Origin: CAZXSK01 sp964642855
Lineage (GTDB): Bacteria; Planctomycetota; Phycisphaerae; SM23-33
DNA length: 64,000 nucleotides
Direction of reading: 5' to 3'
NCBI GenBank assembly: GCA_964642855.1
Contig: CAZXSK010000001.1
Span: 62,001-126,000, forward strand
Made by a program: the position numbers and the translations under genes. A model generated the notes under the pieces. The model saw only the letters and a program-made list of their open reading frames with translations, made no database searches and was not told the origin of the DNA. Within the stretch, counting starts at the first letter, position 1; each line of letters begins with the position of its first letter. Below are positions 25,821 to 35,600 of the stretch, piece after piece.

Positions 25821-28800
25821 ATGGATGCTCCCGACCATTCTGTGCAATTGCTGCAACATCAGAACCGGATTCTGCGCGCGATTCGGAATGTCAACCAATT
25901 GCTCTGTCGCGAGCAGGACACCGCGCGACTTCTTGATGAAGCTGTTTCCGCCCTGACCGAATCCCGTGGCTACTACAACGCCTGGGTTGCCCTGATCGAC
26001 GAAGCCGGAAACCTGACGGACTTCCACGCGTCGGGGCTTGGGGAAGACGCCGAACTCCTGCTGAAGGAACTCCACACACCGAGGAAGCTCCCCTGTTGCC
26101 GCGAGGCCCTGCAACGGCCCGGGGTAAGTGTTTGTTCCGACCCAAAGAACCAATGCAGAGAATGTCCCCTGTCGGAAAAATACGCAGGCCGCGGGGCGAT
26201 GGCCACAGCGCTGAGGCAGAACAGCAAGACCTACGGCCTGCTGGCCGCATCCGTGCCCCACGAGTTCATCACGTCCGAAGAGAACCTCGATCTGTTCACG
26301 GAACTGGCGGATGATCTGGCCCATGCTCTCCATGACTCGGAGATCCGACGAGAGTCCCAGCAACTTCGCGAATCGCTCGAGTTGGCGAACCACATTGTGG
26401 AGACGGGCCCGGCAGTGCTGTTCCGCTGGAAGCCCCAGCCCGGCTGGCCTGTTGCGTACGTCAGTGACAACGTGCGCCAGTTCGGCTATCAGCCGGACGA
26501 CCTGCGGGCGGGCGACCCGCCTTTCACCGAGATTGTCCATCCCGACGATCTGGACGAAGTAGCCCGGGAAGTCCGCGAGCATACCGCCGCACGACGCGAC
26601 CGCTTCCGCCAGGAGTACCGCATCGTCGATGCCGGCGGGAATGTTCGATGGGTGGCCGATCATACGGCCGTGCTGCGCGATGAACAGGGAGATGTCCTGG
26701 CTTACCAGGGCTTGCTGCTGGACATCACGGAGCGCATGGAGGCATCGGAAACCCTTCGACGCCAGGCGATGGTGCTCGACCAGATCCAGGATCTCGTCAC
26801 GGTGACTGATGCCGACGGGGTCATCACCTACGTCAACGGCGCGGTCTGTCGCATGCTGGGCAGAACCCGCGAGGAGTTGATCGGCCTGCGTGTCAGCGAG
26901 TTCGGCGAGAACCCACAAGCCGGGGCAACCCAGCAGGAGATCCTCAGGGAGACATTACGAACAGGTAGCTGGCGCGGTGAGGTCGTCAATGTCGATCGGG
27001 ACGGCAGGGAGATCCCCCTCGACTGCCGGGTCCGTGCCGTCCGCGACAGCTCGGGACAGACGGTCGCCCTGTGCGGCATCAGCACCGATATCACCCGCCA
27101 GAAACAGAATGAGGACGCTCTTCGCGCACTCGCCGAGCGACTGGAACTGGCGAAATCCTCGGCCGAAATCGGCACGTGGGACCTCGACCTGGTCAGCAAC
27201 GAGCTTTACTGGGATGAACGCATGTACGAGATCTACGGGGTGGCCCCGGACGATTTCGTCGGAGAATACGATGCCTGGCAGCGAGCCCTGCATCCGGACG
27301 ATCACGCCGAAGCGATCGAGGCCTACCACGCGGCCGTACGCGGCGACAAGGAATTCCACCCGGAGTTCAGAATCATCAGGCCGGGCGGGGAGGTCCGCTA
27401 CGTCGAGGCACATGCCGTGGTTCTCCGGGAGGACTCGGGCAAGCCCGTCCGCATGATCGGCGCCAACATGGATGTCACCGGAAGACGGATCGCCGAACAG
27501 CTTCGTCAGGCATCGGAGGAGCGATTCCGGATCCTGGTCGAAAACGTCAACGATATCATCTATTCCGTGACGCCCGACGGCATGTTCACCTATGTATCGC
27601 CCAACTGGCAGGAGCTCATGGGCGAGCCCGCCGAGGTCGCCGTCGGGAGGCACTTCGCCGAATATGTCCTTCCGGAGGATGCAGGCATCTGCGCCGACTT
27701 CCTGCAGAAAGTGCTCGATACCGGCAAGAAGCAAAGCAGTATTGACTACCGCGTGACTCGCGCGGACGGCCTGGTGAGATGGCATACGTCGACGGGCTCG
27801 CCCCTGACCGATGACGACGGCAAGGTGATCGGCTACGTCGGCGTCGCTCGCGATGTGACCGAGCAGAAACGCCGCCAGCAAGCCCTGCAGAGAAGCGAGC
27901 AGTTTCTCACGCAAACCGGGCGCATGGCCCGCGTGGGAGGCTGGGAAATCGACCTCCGGACGAACACTGTCCACTGGACTCCCGTTACCTGTGAGATTCA
28001 TGAACTGCCCCCAGGCTACCAGCCCGACGTCGACACCGCGCTGGAGTTCTTCCCGCCCGAATCCCGAGAACCGTTGCAGGAAGCCATCCACAGGGCCGTC
28101 GAATTCGGAGAAGCCTACGACCTCGAGCTGGACTTCGTCACCAGCAAGGGCAACAAGCTCCGTGTGCGAACCATCGGTAGGCCGGTCATGGAGGATGGAA
28201 AGTGCATCCGGCTGTACGGCACGTTCCAGGACATCACCGAACGTCACAGCCTCGAACAGCAGCTTCGACAGGCCCAGAAGATGGAAGCCATCGGCCAACT
28301 CGCAGGCGGGGTTGCCCACGACTTCAACAACCTCCTGACGCCCATCCTCGGCTACGCCGACATGGTCGCTCTCAACGAGAACATCGATGGCGAAACGCGG
28401 CAGGCGATTCTTGAGATCCATCGCGCCGCGACCCAGGCGCGCGACCTGACGCGCCAGCTTCTTGCGTTCGGCCGGAAGCAGATCATGGAGGTCCTGCCGC
28501 TGGACCTCAATGAGCTGCTCCGCGAGAACCAGAGCATTCTCCGCAGGGTCGTTCGGGAGGATATCGAGCTGCAGCTGGACCTTGCCGACGACCTCAAGAC
28601 CATCGAAGGCGATCCGTCCAGGCTTTCGCAAGTGATCCTGAACCTTGCGGTCAACGCCGTCGACGCCATGCCCGAGGGCGGAACCCTTGCCCTCGAAACC
28701 TACAACGTGCAGATCGACGAGAACTACGTGGACGCCCACCCGGGCAGCAGCACGGGCCCGCACGTGGTCCTCGCGGTCAGCGATACCGGGTGCGGCATGG

Positions 28801-29402
28801 ACGAGCAGCAGCAGAATCGTATCTTCGAGCCGTTCTTCACCACCAAGGAAGAGACCAAGGGCACCGGCCTGGGGCTGGCGACGGTGTACGGTCTGGTCAA
28901 GCAGCACCGCGGATCCATCCGCGTTTACAGCGAGCCCGGAATGGGCTCGACCTTCCGCATTTACCTGCCCGCCGTCGAGGCCGCTCCCGAAGCGTCCGAG
29001 AGAACCGCCCCGGGCACCACCCGTGGAAACGAGACCATCCTCGTGGTCGAGGACGACCCGGCCGTATTGAAATACACCCACAAAGCGCTGGAAAAGCAGG
29101 GCTACACGGTGCTCTCGGCATGCAATCCGGAGGAAGCGCTGGCCCATGCCCGCGATTCGGCACAACGGGTGGACCTGCTTCTGACGGATGTCGTCATGCC
29201 CGAGATGAACGGCGCGCAGCTCCACGAGAAGCTGTCCGCCGTCCTGCCCGAGCTGGCCGTACTGTACATGTCCGGCTACACCGGAAACGTCATCGCCCGC
29301 CATGGCGTGCTGAAGGAAGGCATCGACTTCATCCAGAAGCCCTTCGACGCCATGGAACTTGCAGGCCGCATCCGCCAGTTGCTGGACCGGGCTCCTCGCT
29401 GA
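25821..29402 (+). CDS. GAF plus five-PAS hybrid sensor histidine kinase
   Basis: A 1193-residue soluble kinase. An N-terminal GAF-like domain (about 15-170) contains five cysteines (92, 93, 105, 112, 115), the last in an ECPL motif. Five PAS/PAC units follow: about 185-305, 310-430, 435-560, 565-690 and 695-815, each ending in a DITERMEA- or DVTEQKRR-like linker. HisKA has His833 in GGVAHDFNNLLTPILGYAD, the ATPase domain includes NLAVNAVDAMPEGG and KGTGLGLATVYG, and a C-terminal receiver has Asp1123 in LLLTDVVMPEMNG. There is no membrane segment. The receiver lacks a separate output domain, so signal must pass through a phosphotransfer partner or feed back on the kinase. AGGGGG lies before the ATG. 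Confidence 0.92.
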   Translation: MDAPDHSVQLLQHQNRILRAIRNVNQLLCREQDTARLLDEAVSALTESRGYYNAWVALIDEAGNLTDFHASGLGEDAELLLKELHTPRKLPCCREALQRPGVSVCSDPKNQCRECPLSEKYAGRGAMATALRQNSKTYGLLAASVPHEFITSEENLDLFTELADDLAHALHDSEIRRESQQLRESLELANHIVETGPAVLFRWKPQPGWPVAYVSDNVRQFGYQPDDLRAGDPPFTEIVHPDDLDEVAREVREHTAARRDRFRQEYRIVDAGGNVRWVADHTAVLRDEQGDVLAYQGLLLDITERMEASETLRRQAMVLDQIQDLVTVTDADGVITYVNGAVCRMLGRTREELIGLRVSEFGENPQAGATQQEILRETLRTGSWRGEVVNVDRDGREIPLDCRVRAVRDSSGQTVALCGISTDITRQKQNEDALRALAERLELAKSSAEIGTWDLDLVSNELYWDERMYEIYGVAPDDFVGEYDAWQRALHPDDHAEAIEAYHAAVRGDKEFHPEFRIIRPGGEVRYVEAHAVVLREDSGKPVRMIGANMDVTGRRIAEQLRQASEERFRILVENVNDIIYSVTPDGMFTYVSPNWQELMGEPAEVAVGRHFAEYVLPEDAGICADFLQKVLDTGKKQSSIDYRVTRADGLVRWHTSTGSPLTDDDGKVIGYVGVARDVTEQKRRQQALQRSEQFLTQTGRMARVGGWEIDLRTNTVHWTPVTCEIHELPPGYQPDVDTALEFFPPESREPLQEAIHRAVEFGEAYDLELDFVTSKGNKLRVRTIGRPVMEDGKCIRLYGTFQDITERHSLEQQLRQAQKMEAIGQLAGGVAHDFNNLLTPILGYADMVALNENIDGETRQAILEIHRAATQARDLTRQLLAFGRKQIMEVLPLDLNELLRENQSILRRVVREDIELQLDLADDLKTIEGDPSRLSQVILNLAVNAVDAMPEGGTLALETYNVQIDENYVDAHPGSSTGPHVVLAVSDTGCGMDEQQQNRIFEPFFTTKEETKGTGLGLATVYGLVKQHRGSIRVYSEPGMGSTFRIYLPAVEAAPEASERTAPGTTRGNETILVVEDDPAVLKYTHKALEKQGYTVLSACNPEEALAHARDSAQRVDLLLTDVVMPEMNGAQLHEKLSAVLPELAVLYMSGYTGNVIARHGVLKEGIDFIQKPFDAMELAGRIRQLLDRAPR

Positions 29403-29562
29403 TCCTCTCGGAATGCCCGTCAAGCAAGCTCCCTTGTTGCTGCTGGCCGATTGAAGCGGCAGGCCGGATCTGCTATGAACAGGGCTTGACCGGTCAACGG
29501 ACGTCGGTGTCCTGCCGGCCGGACCGCACCATAGACATTCACCGCGAGGAAAGGAGCTCTCC

Positions 29563-30642
29563 GTGAGTATCGAACTCAAGAAGGACTGCCAGTGGTCGCT
29601 GCTGGTGCCCACGTCGATGGGTGCCCGCCTGACCCCCGAGGTCGGCCAGCCCTTCCACTGCAGCCAGAAGTTCTTCATGCAGGCCACCAGCGCCGAAACC
29701 AACGTCGCCAGCGTGTCTTCCTATCTCGGTCTGCCCGTAAAGGTCCTGACGACCTTCGTCAAGGGCAGCCCGGTTGCCCGTTTCATCAAGGACAACCTCG
29801 CCGGCCGGCACATGGCCTACGAGGGTCCGGAAGTCGACCAGGGCGGGCCCTGGGGTTATCGTCACCAGTTCAATCTTGCCGACAGCGGGTACGGCTCGCG
29901 CGGGCCTCGCGTGCAGAATGACCGCGCCGGCGAAGTGGGACGCACGCTGAACGTCAAGGATTTCGACCTCGAGCGCATCTTCGGTCAGGAGGGCGTGCAG
30001 GTCGTGCACCTCTCCGGGCTGATCGGCGCCCTCTCGCCGGATACGGGCACCTTCTGCCTGGAAATCGCCCGGGCAGCCAAGAAGCACGGCACGAGGATCT
30101 CCTTCGACCTCAACCACCGCGCGTCGTTCTGGAAGGGCAGGGAAAAGGAACTCCGCGAGATCTTCACGGAGATCGCCGGCGTCTCGGACATCCTCATCGG
30201 TAACGAGGAAGACTTCCAGCTGTGCCTGGGCATCGAAGGTCCCGAGCCCGGAGGCAAGGACATCGCCGCCAAGATCGAGGGCTTCAAGGGCATGATCAAT
30301 CGCGCCAAGGAGACGTTCCCCAACGCCCAGGTCTTCGCCAACACGCTGCGGGAGGTCGTCAGCACCAATCTGCACCTGTGGGGCGCCATCATGTCCGCGG
30401 GCGACGACTTCCACGTCGTCGAGCCGCGCGAGATCGTCGTCCTCGACCGCATCGGCGGCGGCGACGGATTCGTCGGCGGCATGCTCTATGCCGTACTCAA
30501 AGGCTGGCCGGCCGAGAAGTGGGTTCAGTTCGGATGGGCCTCCGGAGCGAAAGTCACCACCCTGCTCACCGATTACGCCCAACCGGCCGACGAAGACCAG
30601 ATCTGGAGCATCTGGGAAGGCAACGCACGCGTCAAACGCTGA
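29563..30642 (+). CDS. PfkB family sugar kinase, 2-keto-3-deoxygluconate kinase-like
   Basis: A 359-residue carbohydrate kinase. The catalytic region reads DRIGGGDGFVGGML, with Asp301 as the base; the first Gly replaces the usual Ala of GAGD. The FDLNHRASFW sequence at residues 181-190 is close to the motif of KDG kinases, so phosphorylation of 2-keto-3-deoxygluconate from uronate or polysaccharide breakdown is the best guess, though other ketose substrates are possible. It starts with GTG at 29563, chosen because AAGGAG lies 9 bases upstream and the first downstream Met would delete the N-terminal strand. A strong intrinsic terminator follows. Confidence 0.8.
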   Translation: MSIELKKDCQWSLLVPTSMGARLTPEVGQPFHCSQKFFMQATSAETNVASVSSYLGLPVKVLTTFVKGSPVARFIKDNLAGRHMAYEGPEVDQGGPWGYRHQFNLADSGYGSRGPRVQNDRAGEVGRTLNVKDFDLERIFGQEGVQVVHLSGLIGALSPDTGTFCLEIARAAKKHGTRISFDLNHRASFWKGREKELREIFTEIAGVSDILIGNEEDFQLCLGIEGPEPGGKDIAAKIEGFKGMINRAKETFPNAQVFANTLREVVSTNLHLWGAIMSAGDDFHVVEPREIVVLDRIGGGDGFVGGMLYAVLKGWPAEKWVQFGWASGAKVTTLLTDYAQPADEDQIWSIWEGNARVKR

Positions 30643-30659
30643 ACGCCGCAAGCGAACAG

Positions 30660-30700
30660 GCCCGCGCCGTGCTCACCCGTACCGCGCGGGCTTCTGTTTG
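30660..30700 (+). terminator. Intrinsic terminator after the sugar kinase
   Basis: A perfect 8-bp stem, GCCCGCGC (30660-30667) with GCGCGGGC (30684-30691), with a 16-base loop, is followed by TTCTGTTTG. It begins 18 bp after the kinase stop. Confidence 0.7.
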
Positions 30701-30768
30701 CGCAGAGGCGAAGCCGGCTGAAACCGGCCACCCGGGCCTCTCAACTGAAGACCTCGGGAAGAGGGAGA

Positions 30769-31494
30769 CTACTCGAACAGCGCGCTGCCGATGCGGAGGA
30801 CGGTGGCCCCTTCCTCGACCGCAATCTCGTAATCGTTGCTCATGCCCATCGACAGGTGCTTGAGCGTCCCCCTTCCAATGCCGTCGCGGTTCATCTCCTC
30901 CATCAGTTCGCGAAGGCGCGTGAAGGTCTGGCGGATCGCCGCGCGGTCGTCGGTCAGCGGGGCCATCGTCATCAGCCCGATCAGCCGAAGGTTCTTCAGC
31001 GTGGTGATCATCTCGGCCAGGTGCGTTGCCGCCCCCACCGCGCAGCCGTACTTCTGGTCCTCCTGGCTGCAGTTGACCTGCAGGAACACGTCGACGATCC
31101 GGGACTCGCGAAACGCGCGATCCTCCAGTTCCTCCGCCAGCCGGAGCGAATCGACGGAGTGAACCATTTCGGCATGCTGCAGCGCCTGGCGGACCTTGTT
31201 CCGCTGAAGATGCCCGATCATGTGCCACCGCACGGGCCTGGGCAGTGCGTTGCGTCGACGCCGAAGATACGCGTCGAGCTCGGCAGCACGGGTGGCGAGC
31301 TGGCGAACACGGCTTTCGCCGAGGTCGGTGATCCCGAGATCCAGGAGGTTCTTGATCGTGTCGAGCTGGACGGTCTTGGTCACCGCAACCATCGACACGT
31401 CCTCGACCGACCTGCCCGATCGTCTGCAGGCGTCGGCGATGTTCTTACGAATGCGGGCGAGATTCTTCTCGATGCGATTCTTGGTAACGGCCAT
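30769..31494 (-). CDS. YggS/PROSC family PLP-binding protein
   Basis: A 241-residue pyridoxal-phosphate homeostasis protein of the alanine racemase-like barrel fold. The PLP lysine is Lys40 in VSMVAVTKTVQLD. The sequence HMIGHLQRNKVRQAL, the HSVDSLRLAEEL segment, LQVNCSQEDQKYGC and LKHLSMGMSNDYEIAVEEGA are all family landmarks, the last being the phosphate site. Length is normal. I chose the ATG at 31494 (MAVTKNRIEKNL) because homologues start near there; an in-frame ATG 12 codons upstream exists, and neither has a convincing ribosome binding site. It is last in a minus-strand series after the zinc-ribbon/vWA gene, 51 bp away. Confidence 0.92.
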   Translation of the reverse strand: MAVTKNRIEKNLARIRKNIADACRRSGRSVEDVSMVAVTKTVQLDTIKNLLDLGITDLGESRVRQLATRAAELDAYLRRRRNALPRPVRWHMIGHLQRNKVRQALQHAEMVHSVDSLRLAEELEDRAFRESRIVDVFLQVNCSQEDQKYGCAVGAATHLAEMITTLKNLRLIGLMTMAPLTDDRAAIRQTFTRLRELMEEMNRDGIGRGTLKHLSMGMSNDYEIAVEEGATVLRIGSALFE

Positions 31495-31545
31495 GCCCGG
31501 AAATGTAACAGGAACCCGAAGGGGCGGCAAGTCTCGTCCGATCCG

Positions 31546-32577
31546 CTACGGGGCGGAATCGCGAGCATCATCGTACAGCCGCTCCAGCTTCGAATCGGAA
31601 AACGACCGCTGCACGCCTCCGGTCGCCTTGACCAGGGCCGCGTGATTCTCCTCGACCTCGAGATACGCGTCGATCGTCAGCGCGACAAGCCGCACTCCAG
31701 CCGACTTGAGATCGCCAGCCAGTGCGTCGTCCTCCACGGACTTGCCTGCAACCAGGACGATCGTCGCGGGTTGCAGTGCCATCGCGCGGCGGATCGCCTT
31801 GGGAAGTGTCTCCGAGGTCGCCCCGCTGGGGGGGAGTTCTTCGAGCTTCGAGCGAACCTTCTCCGCCGAGCCCGCACCGGCCCCCGTCAGGCCTTCGGTC
31901 ATGTCGACCGCCCCTCCCTCGGCCGGGTCGCGCGACACCAGCAAGCCGAATTCCGCATCGGCGGGAAGCGACCCCACCGAAACCGCTGCAAGCTCCACGG
32001 CATAGCCGAAGACCCATCGCATGCTCCCCCCCGCATCAAGCACGTACGCCACCGGAGGCTGGATGTCGATGTCCCCTGCCACGGCCGATGCACCGGCCGC
32101 AATGATGAACGGATTCGCCTGCCTGACCGGGGGGCCGGGCAGGTCCACGTCGCCCTGGGAGTCGACGACACCGTCCTCGGGCGAGTCGCCTTCCTGCCGA
32201 TCCGCCCTGGACTGGATGTAGAACACCCCCACCAGTGCAGCGACCGTCAACCCGGCCAGCAGCGCCAGCAGGCCGATCATCAGCCCCGTATTCCGGACAG
32301 GCTTGGCCGTGGGGATCTCGCGATGGCCGGACCCGTCCACCGGCCTGGAAGCCGGCGGGGCCTTGACACCGGGCGGAGGCTCCTGCGGCGTGGTGCGCAC
32401 AGCCGGTGCCGGAGCGCGGCGAACCGGACGGTCAGGCCGGGCCACCTGAGACCCGCCCCCCGCGGAGGGTACCTCCACGATCTCCTTGCAGTACGGGCAC
32501 CTGCACATTCCCCCCGCGAAGGCCTCGTCAACGGAAATCCGCTTCTTACACCCGCTGCACTCGATCGTGATCGCCAT
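31546..32577 (-). CDS. Zinc-ribbon, single-span membrane protein with a von Willebrand A-like domain
   Basis: A 343-residue protein of composite build. Residues 7-30 form a zinc ribbon (Cys7, Cys10, Cys27, Cys30, with Cys25 also present). Residues 35-95 are rich in Pro, Ala and Arg, and a membrane helix spans about 97-120 (GLMIGLLALLAGLTVAALVG). From about 160 a vWA-like fold begins at VAYVLDAGGSMRW. Its MIDAS motif reads Asp-x-Gly-x-Ser where Asp-x-Ser-x-Ser is expected, so metal binding may be weakened. By the positive-inside rule the ribbon is cytoplasmic and the vWA domain outside. This layout recurs in planctomycetes but its function is unknown. Confidence 0.75.
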   Translation of the reverse strand: MAITIECSGCKKRISVDEAFAGGMCRCPYCKEIVEVPSAGGGSQVARPDRPVRRAPAPAVRTTPQEPPPGVKAPPASRPVDGSGHREIPTAKPVRNTGLMIGLLALLAGLTVAALVGVFYIQSRADRQEGDSPEDGVVDSQGDVDLPGPPVRQANPFIIAAGASAVAGDIDIQPPVAYVLDAGGSMRWVFGYAVELAAVSVGSLPADAEFGLLVSRDPAEGGAVDMTEGLTGAGAGSAEKVRSKLEELPPSGATSETLPKAIRRAMALQPATIVLVAGKSVEDDALAGDLKSAGVRLVALTIDAYLEVEENHAALVKATGGVQRSFSDSKLERLYDDARDSAP

Positions 32578-32698
32578 AGCTTCTCCCGATTACCTGCACG
32601 AAACCACAGGAACGTTCCTGCAGTTCAGCATAGCAGTATCGGGACGGACGTCCCAGGTCAAGGTCTCGACAGGCCGCGAGGCCCGAACCCCCAGGAGA

Positions 32699-35600
32699 TC
32701 AGGCTTCCGAACCTACTTCCATCCCTGCCGACCGGGCGATCTCGCCGAAACGCTCCAACTGGCCGGGCAGTTCGCCGAGAAGGGCGCGAACGGCTTCGGG
32801 ATCGGCGATTTTCGCCGACGATTCGATCTCCCACGCCAGGCGGCGAATGCTCTCAGCCCGAAGATTCGCTGCGACACCCTTGAGGGTGTGCGCGAGCTTG
32901 CGTACCTCCTCCATCTCCCCCGTCTCCAGCGCCCGGGCGAGCTTCTCCGACTGCTGCGGAACGAACGTAATGAACTCACGGATGACTTCCGACGCCAGTT
33001 CCCGGTCCTGCTCGACCGAAAGCAGCAGGTCGCGGGCGTCGAAAACCTCGTCATCCGGGCCGGACGGGTTGACCTCCAGGCCCAACTGCTCGATCGCCTC
33101 GGCCACGGCTTCGGGCCGGATGGGCTTGGCGACAAACCCGTTCATGCCCGCCTCGGCGCAACGGTCGCGGTCCTGTTGCTGCACGTGGGCGGTCATCGCG
33201 ATGATCGGCACCTTCGGGTCACGAACGTCCCGCACGCCGTCTCGGATCATCTGCGTCGCCACGATCCCGTCGATCCCGGGCATCTGCAGATCCATGAACA
33301 CCACGTCATAGTCGTTCATCGCCAGCGCCTCGACCCCTGCCTGCCCGCATTCCACCGAGTCCACGCGATGGCCCAGCTTGCGGAGCAGACGCGTGGCTAG
33401 CTGGCGGTTGATGCTGTTATCCTCGACAACCAGCACCCGAAGCCGCGGCTGGTTCTCGGCAATCGTGTGACGCGTCACCAGTTGTCTGCCGCACTCCTGG
33501 TCGCCCATCCCCAGGACCTGCAGCAGGCACGCCCGAAGCTGCGACTCCCGCGTGGGTTTGGTCAAGTAGGCTGCAAAGCCCGACTCCCGCGCCATCCGGG
33601 CGTCTCCACGACGTCCCAATGACGTCAGCAGGATCAGGCGCGTGTCGCTGATCTCCGGGTCGTCCTTGATCGCCCTCCCGAGGACCCGGCCGTCGAGATC
33701 AGGCATCTGGGCGTCGATGACCGCTACCGGAACCGGTTCCACGCGATTCGCCTCGCGCAAGGTCTCCATGGCGTCGCTGGCAGAGGCGACCAGGATCGGG
33801 ATGCACCCCAACCTTCGAAGGTACTCGTCGAGCACCTTGCGGTTGGTCTCGTTGTCTTCCACCACCATTACGCGCAGATCGCGGAGACACGTCGGCGGGG
33901 CCGGCTTGGACCGGTTGGCCTCCGCCGTGCGTCGAAAACGAACCGTAAACCAGAACAGTGAGCCCTCGTTGACCGCGCTGTCGACTCCGACGTTGCCCCC
34001 CATCAGCGTCACAAGCTCCTTGGAGATCGCCAGGCCAAGACCCGTCCCGCCGTGTCGCCTCGTGCTTGACGGGTCGACCTGCGAGAAGCTCTTGAACAGC
34101 GCGTCCATCCGATCCGGCGGGATGCCCTCGCCTGTGTCCTTGACAGCATACTTGACCACGATTTCGTCCTCGTCCCGGGCGACGGTCCGAACGTTGACGA
34201 CCACCTCGCCTTCGTCGGTGAACTTCACGGCGTTGCCCACCAGGTTCACCAGTACCTGTCGAATCCGCCCCGGGTCGCCGCACACGCGCTGCGGAACCGA
34301 CGGGTCGATCAGGCAGGTCAGCTCCAGGCCTTTCCTTGCCGCCAGCGGAGCCATCGCCTCCACCGCGTCGCCGATGTTCTCACGCGGGTCGAAGACGATC
34401 TCCTCGAGTTCGAGCTTGCCGGCCTCCAGGCGCGAGAAATCAAGCACCTGGTTGACCACCGACATCAGCGCGTCGCCACAGGTGTGGATCGTCTCGACAT
34501 ACTCGCGCTGCTCTCCCTCAAGCTGCATTTCCCGAAGCAGGTCCGTCATCCCGATCACGCCGTTGAGCGGCGTGCGGATTTCGTGGCTCATGTTCGCCAG
34601 GAACTGGCTCTTGGCGAGGTTGGCGCGCTCGGCCGCCTCCTTGGCGCGACGCGTCTCCTCCTCGACTGCCTTGCGGGCGGTGATGTCCTGCATGATGCCC
34701 ACCAGCCCGACCGCCTGGCCTTTGGTGTCGGTGAGCACGGCCTTGTGGAACAGGAACTGGCGGTCCACGCCGTCGGCGCATCGTACGGGCGACTCGTACA
34801 TCTGCGCCCCGCCGTGCAGCAGCAATTCCTCGTCCTTGCTGCGGAACACCCCCGTCTGCTTGGCTGGCAGCGCGGGCTGAAAGTCAGCAACCGTCTTCCC
34901 GATGATCTGCTCGACGGGCAGACCCATGATTTCCCGGGCGAACACCTCGTTGCACCCGGTGTAACGACATTCCCGGTCCTTGAAGAATACCGGGCTGGGG
35001 ATCGTGTTCATCACCGTCTGCAGCAGTTCCACGTGACGCCGCAGGTCGGCCTCGGTCTCCTTCTGACGCGTCACGTCGCGGATCACCTCCACCGCCCCAA
35101 TGACATTGCCGGCGTTCGATTTCACCGGGTACGCCTTGGCCAGAAGGCACCGACCCTCGTCGGGAGTCTTTTCCCACTCGACCGGCCGGTCCTCCATCAG
35201 CACCTCTTCCAGCGGACACTCGTCGCATCGGTGGGCTTGCCCATGCCACGCCTCGTAGCAGAAGTTGCCCACCATCTCTTCGGCGTCCCGCCCGGCTACC
35301 TCCGCGGCCGCTCGGTTCGCCCAGCGGATCCGGAATTTCTGGTCGATGTAGATCACCGAGTCGGTCACCGTTTCCAGCACCAGCGCGCGGTCCGCCTCGG
35401 CCTCGCGAAGGGCACGCTCGGCCTGTCTGCGGTCCAGGTACGTCCCGATCATCTCTGCGGCGATCGACAGCAGGCGGACCTCCTCCTCGCTCCATTCCTT
35501 GCGGACCTCGGTCTCGTCGAACCCGAGGAAGCCGAAGAACTCGCCGCTGACGAAGATCGGAACGACCACGATCGACAGGATGTCCTGCGACTCGAGAATC

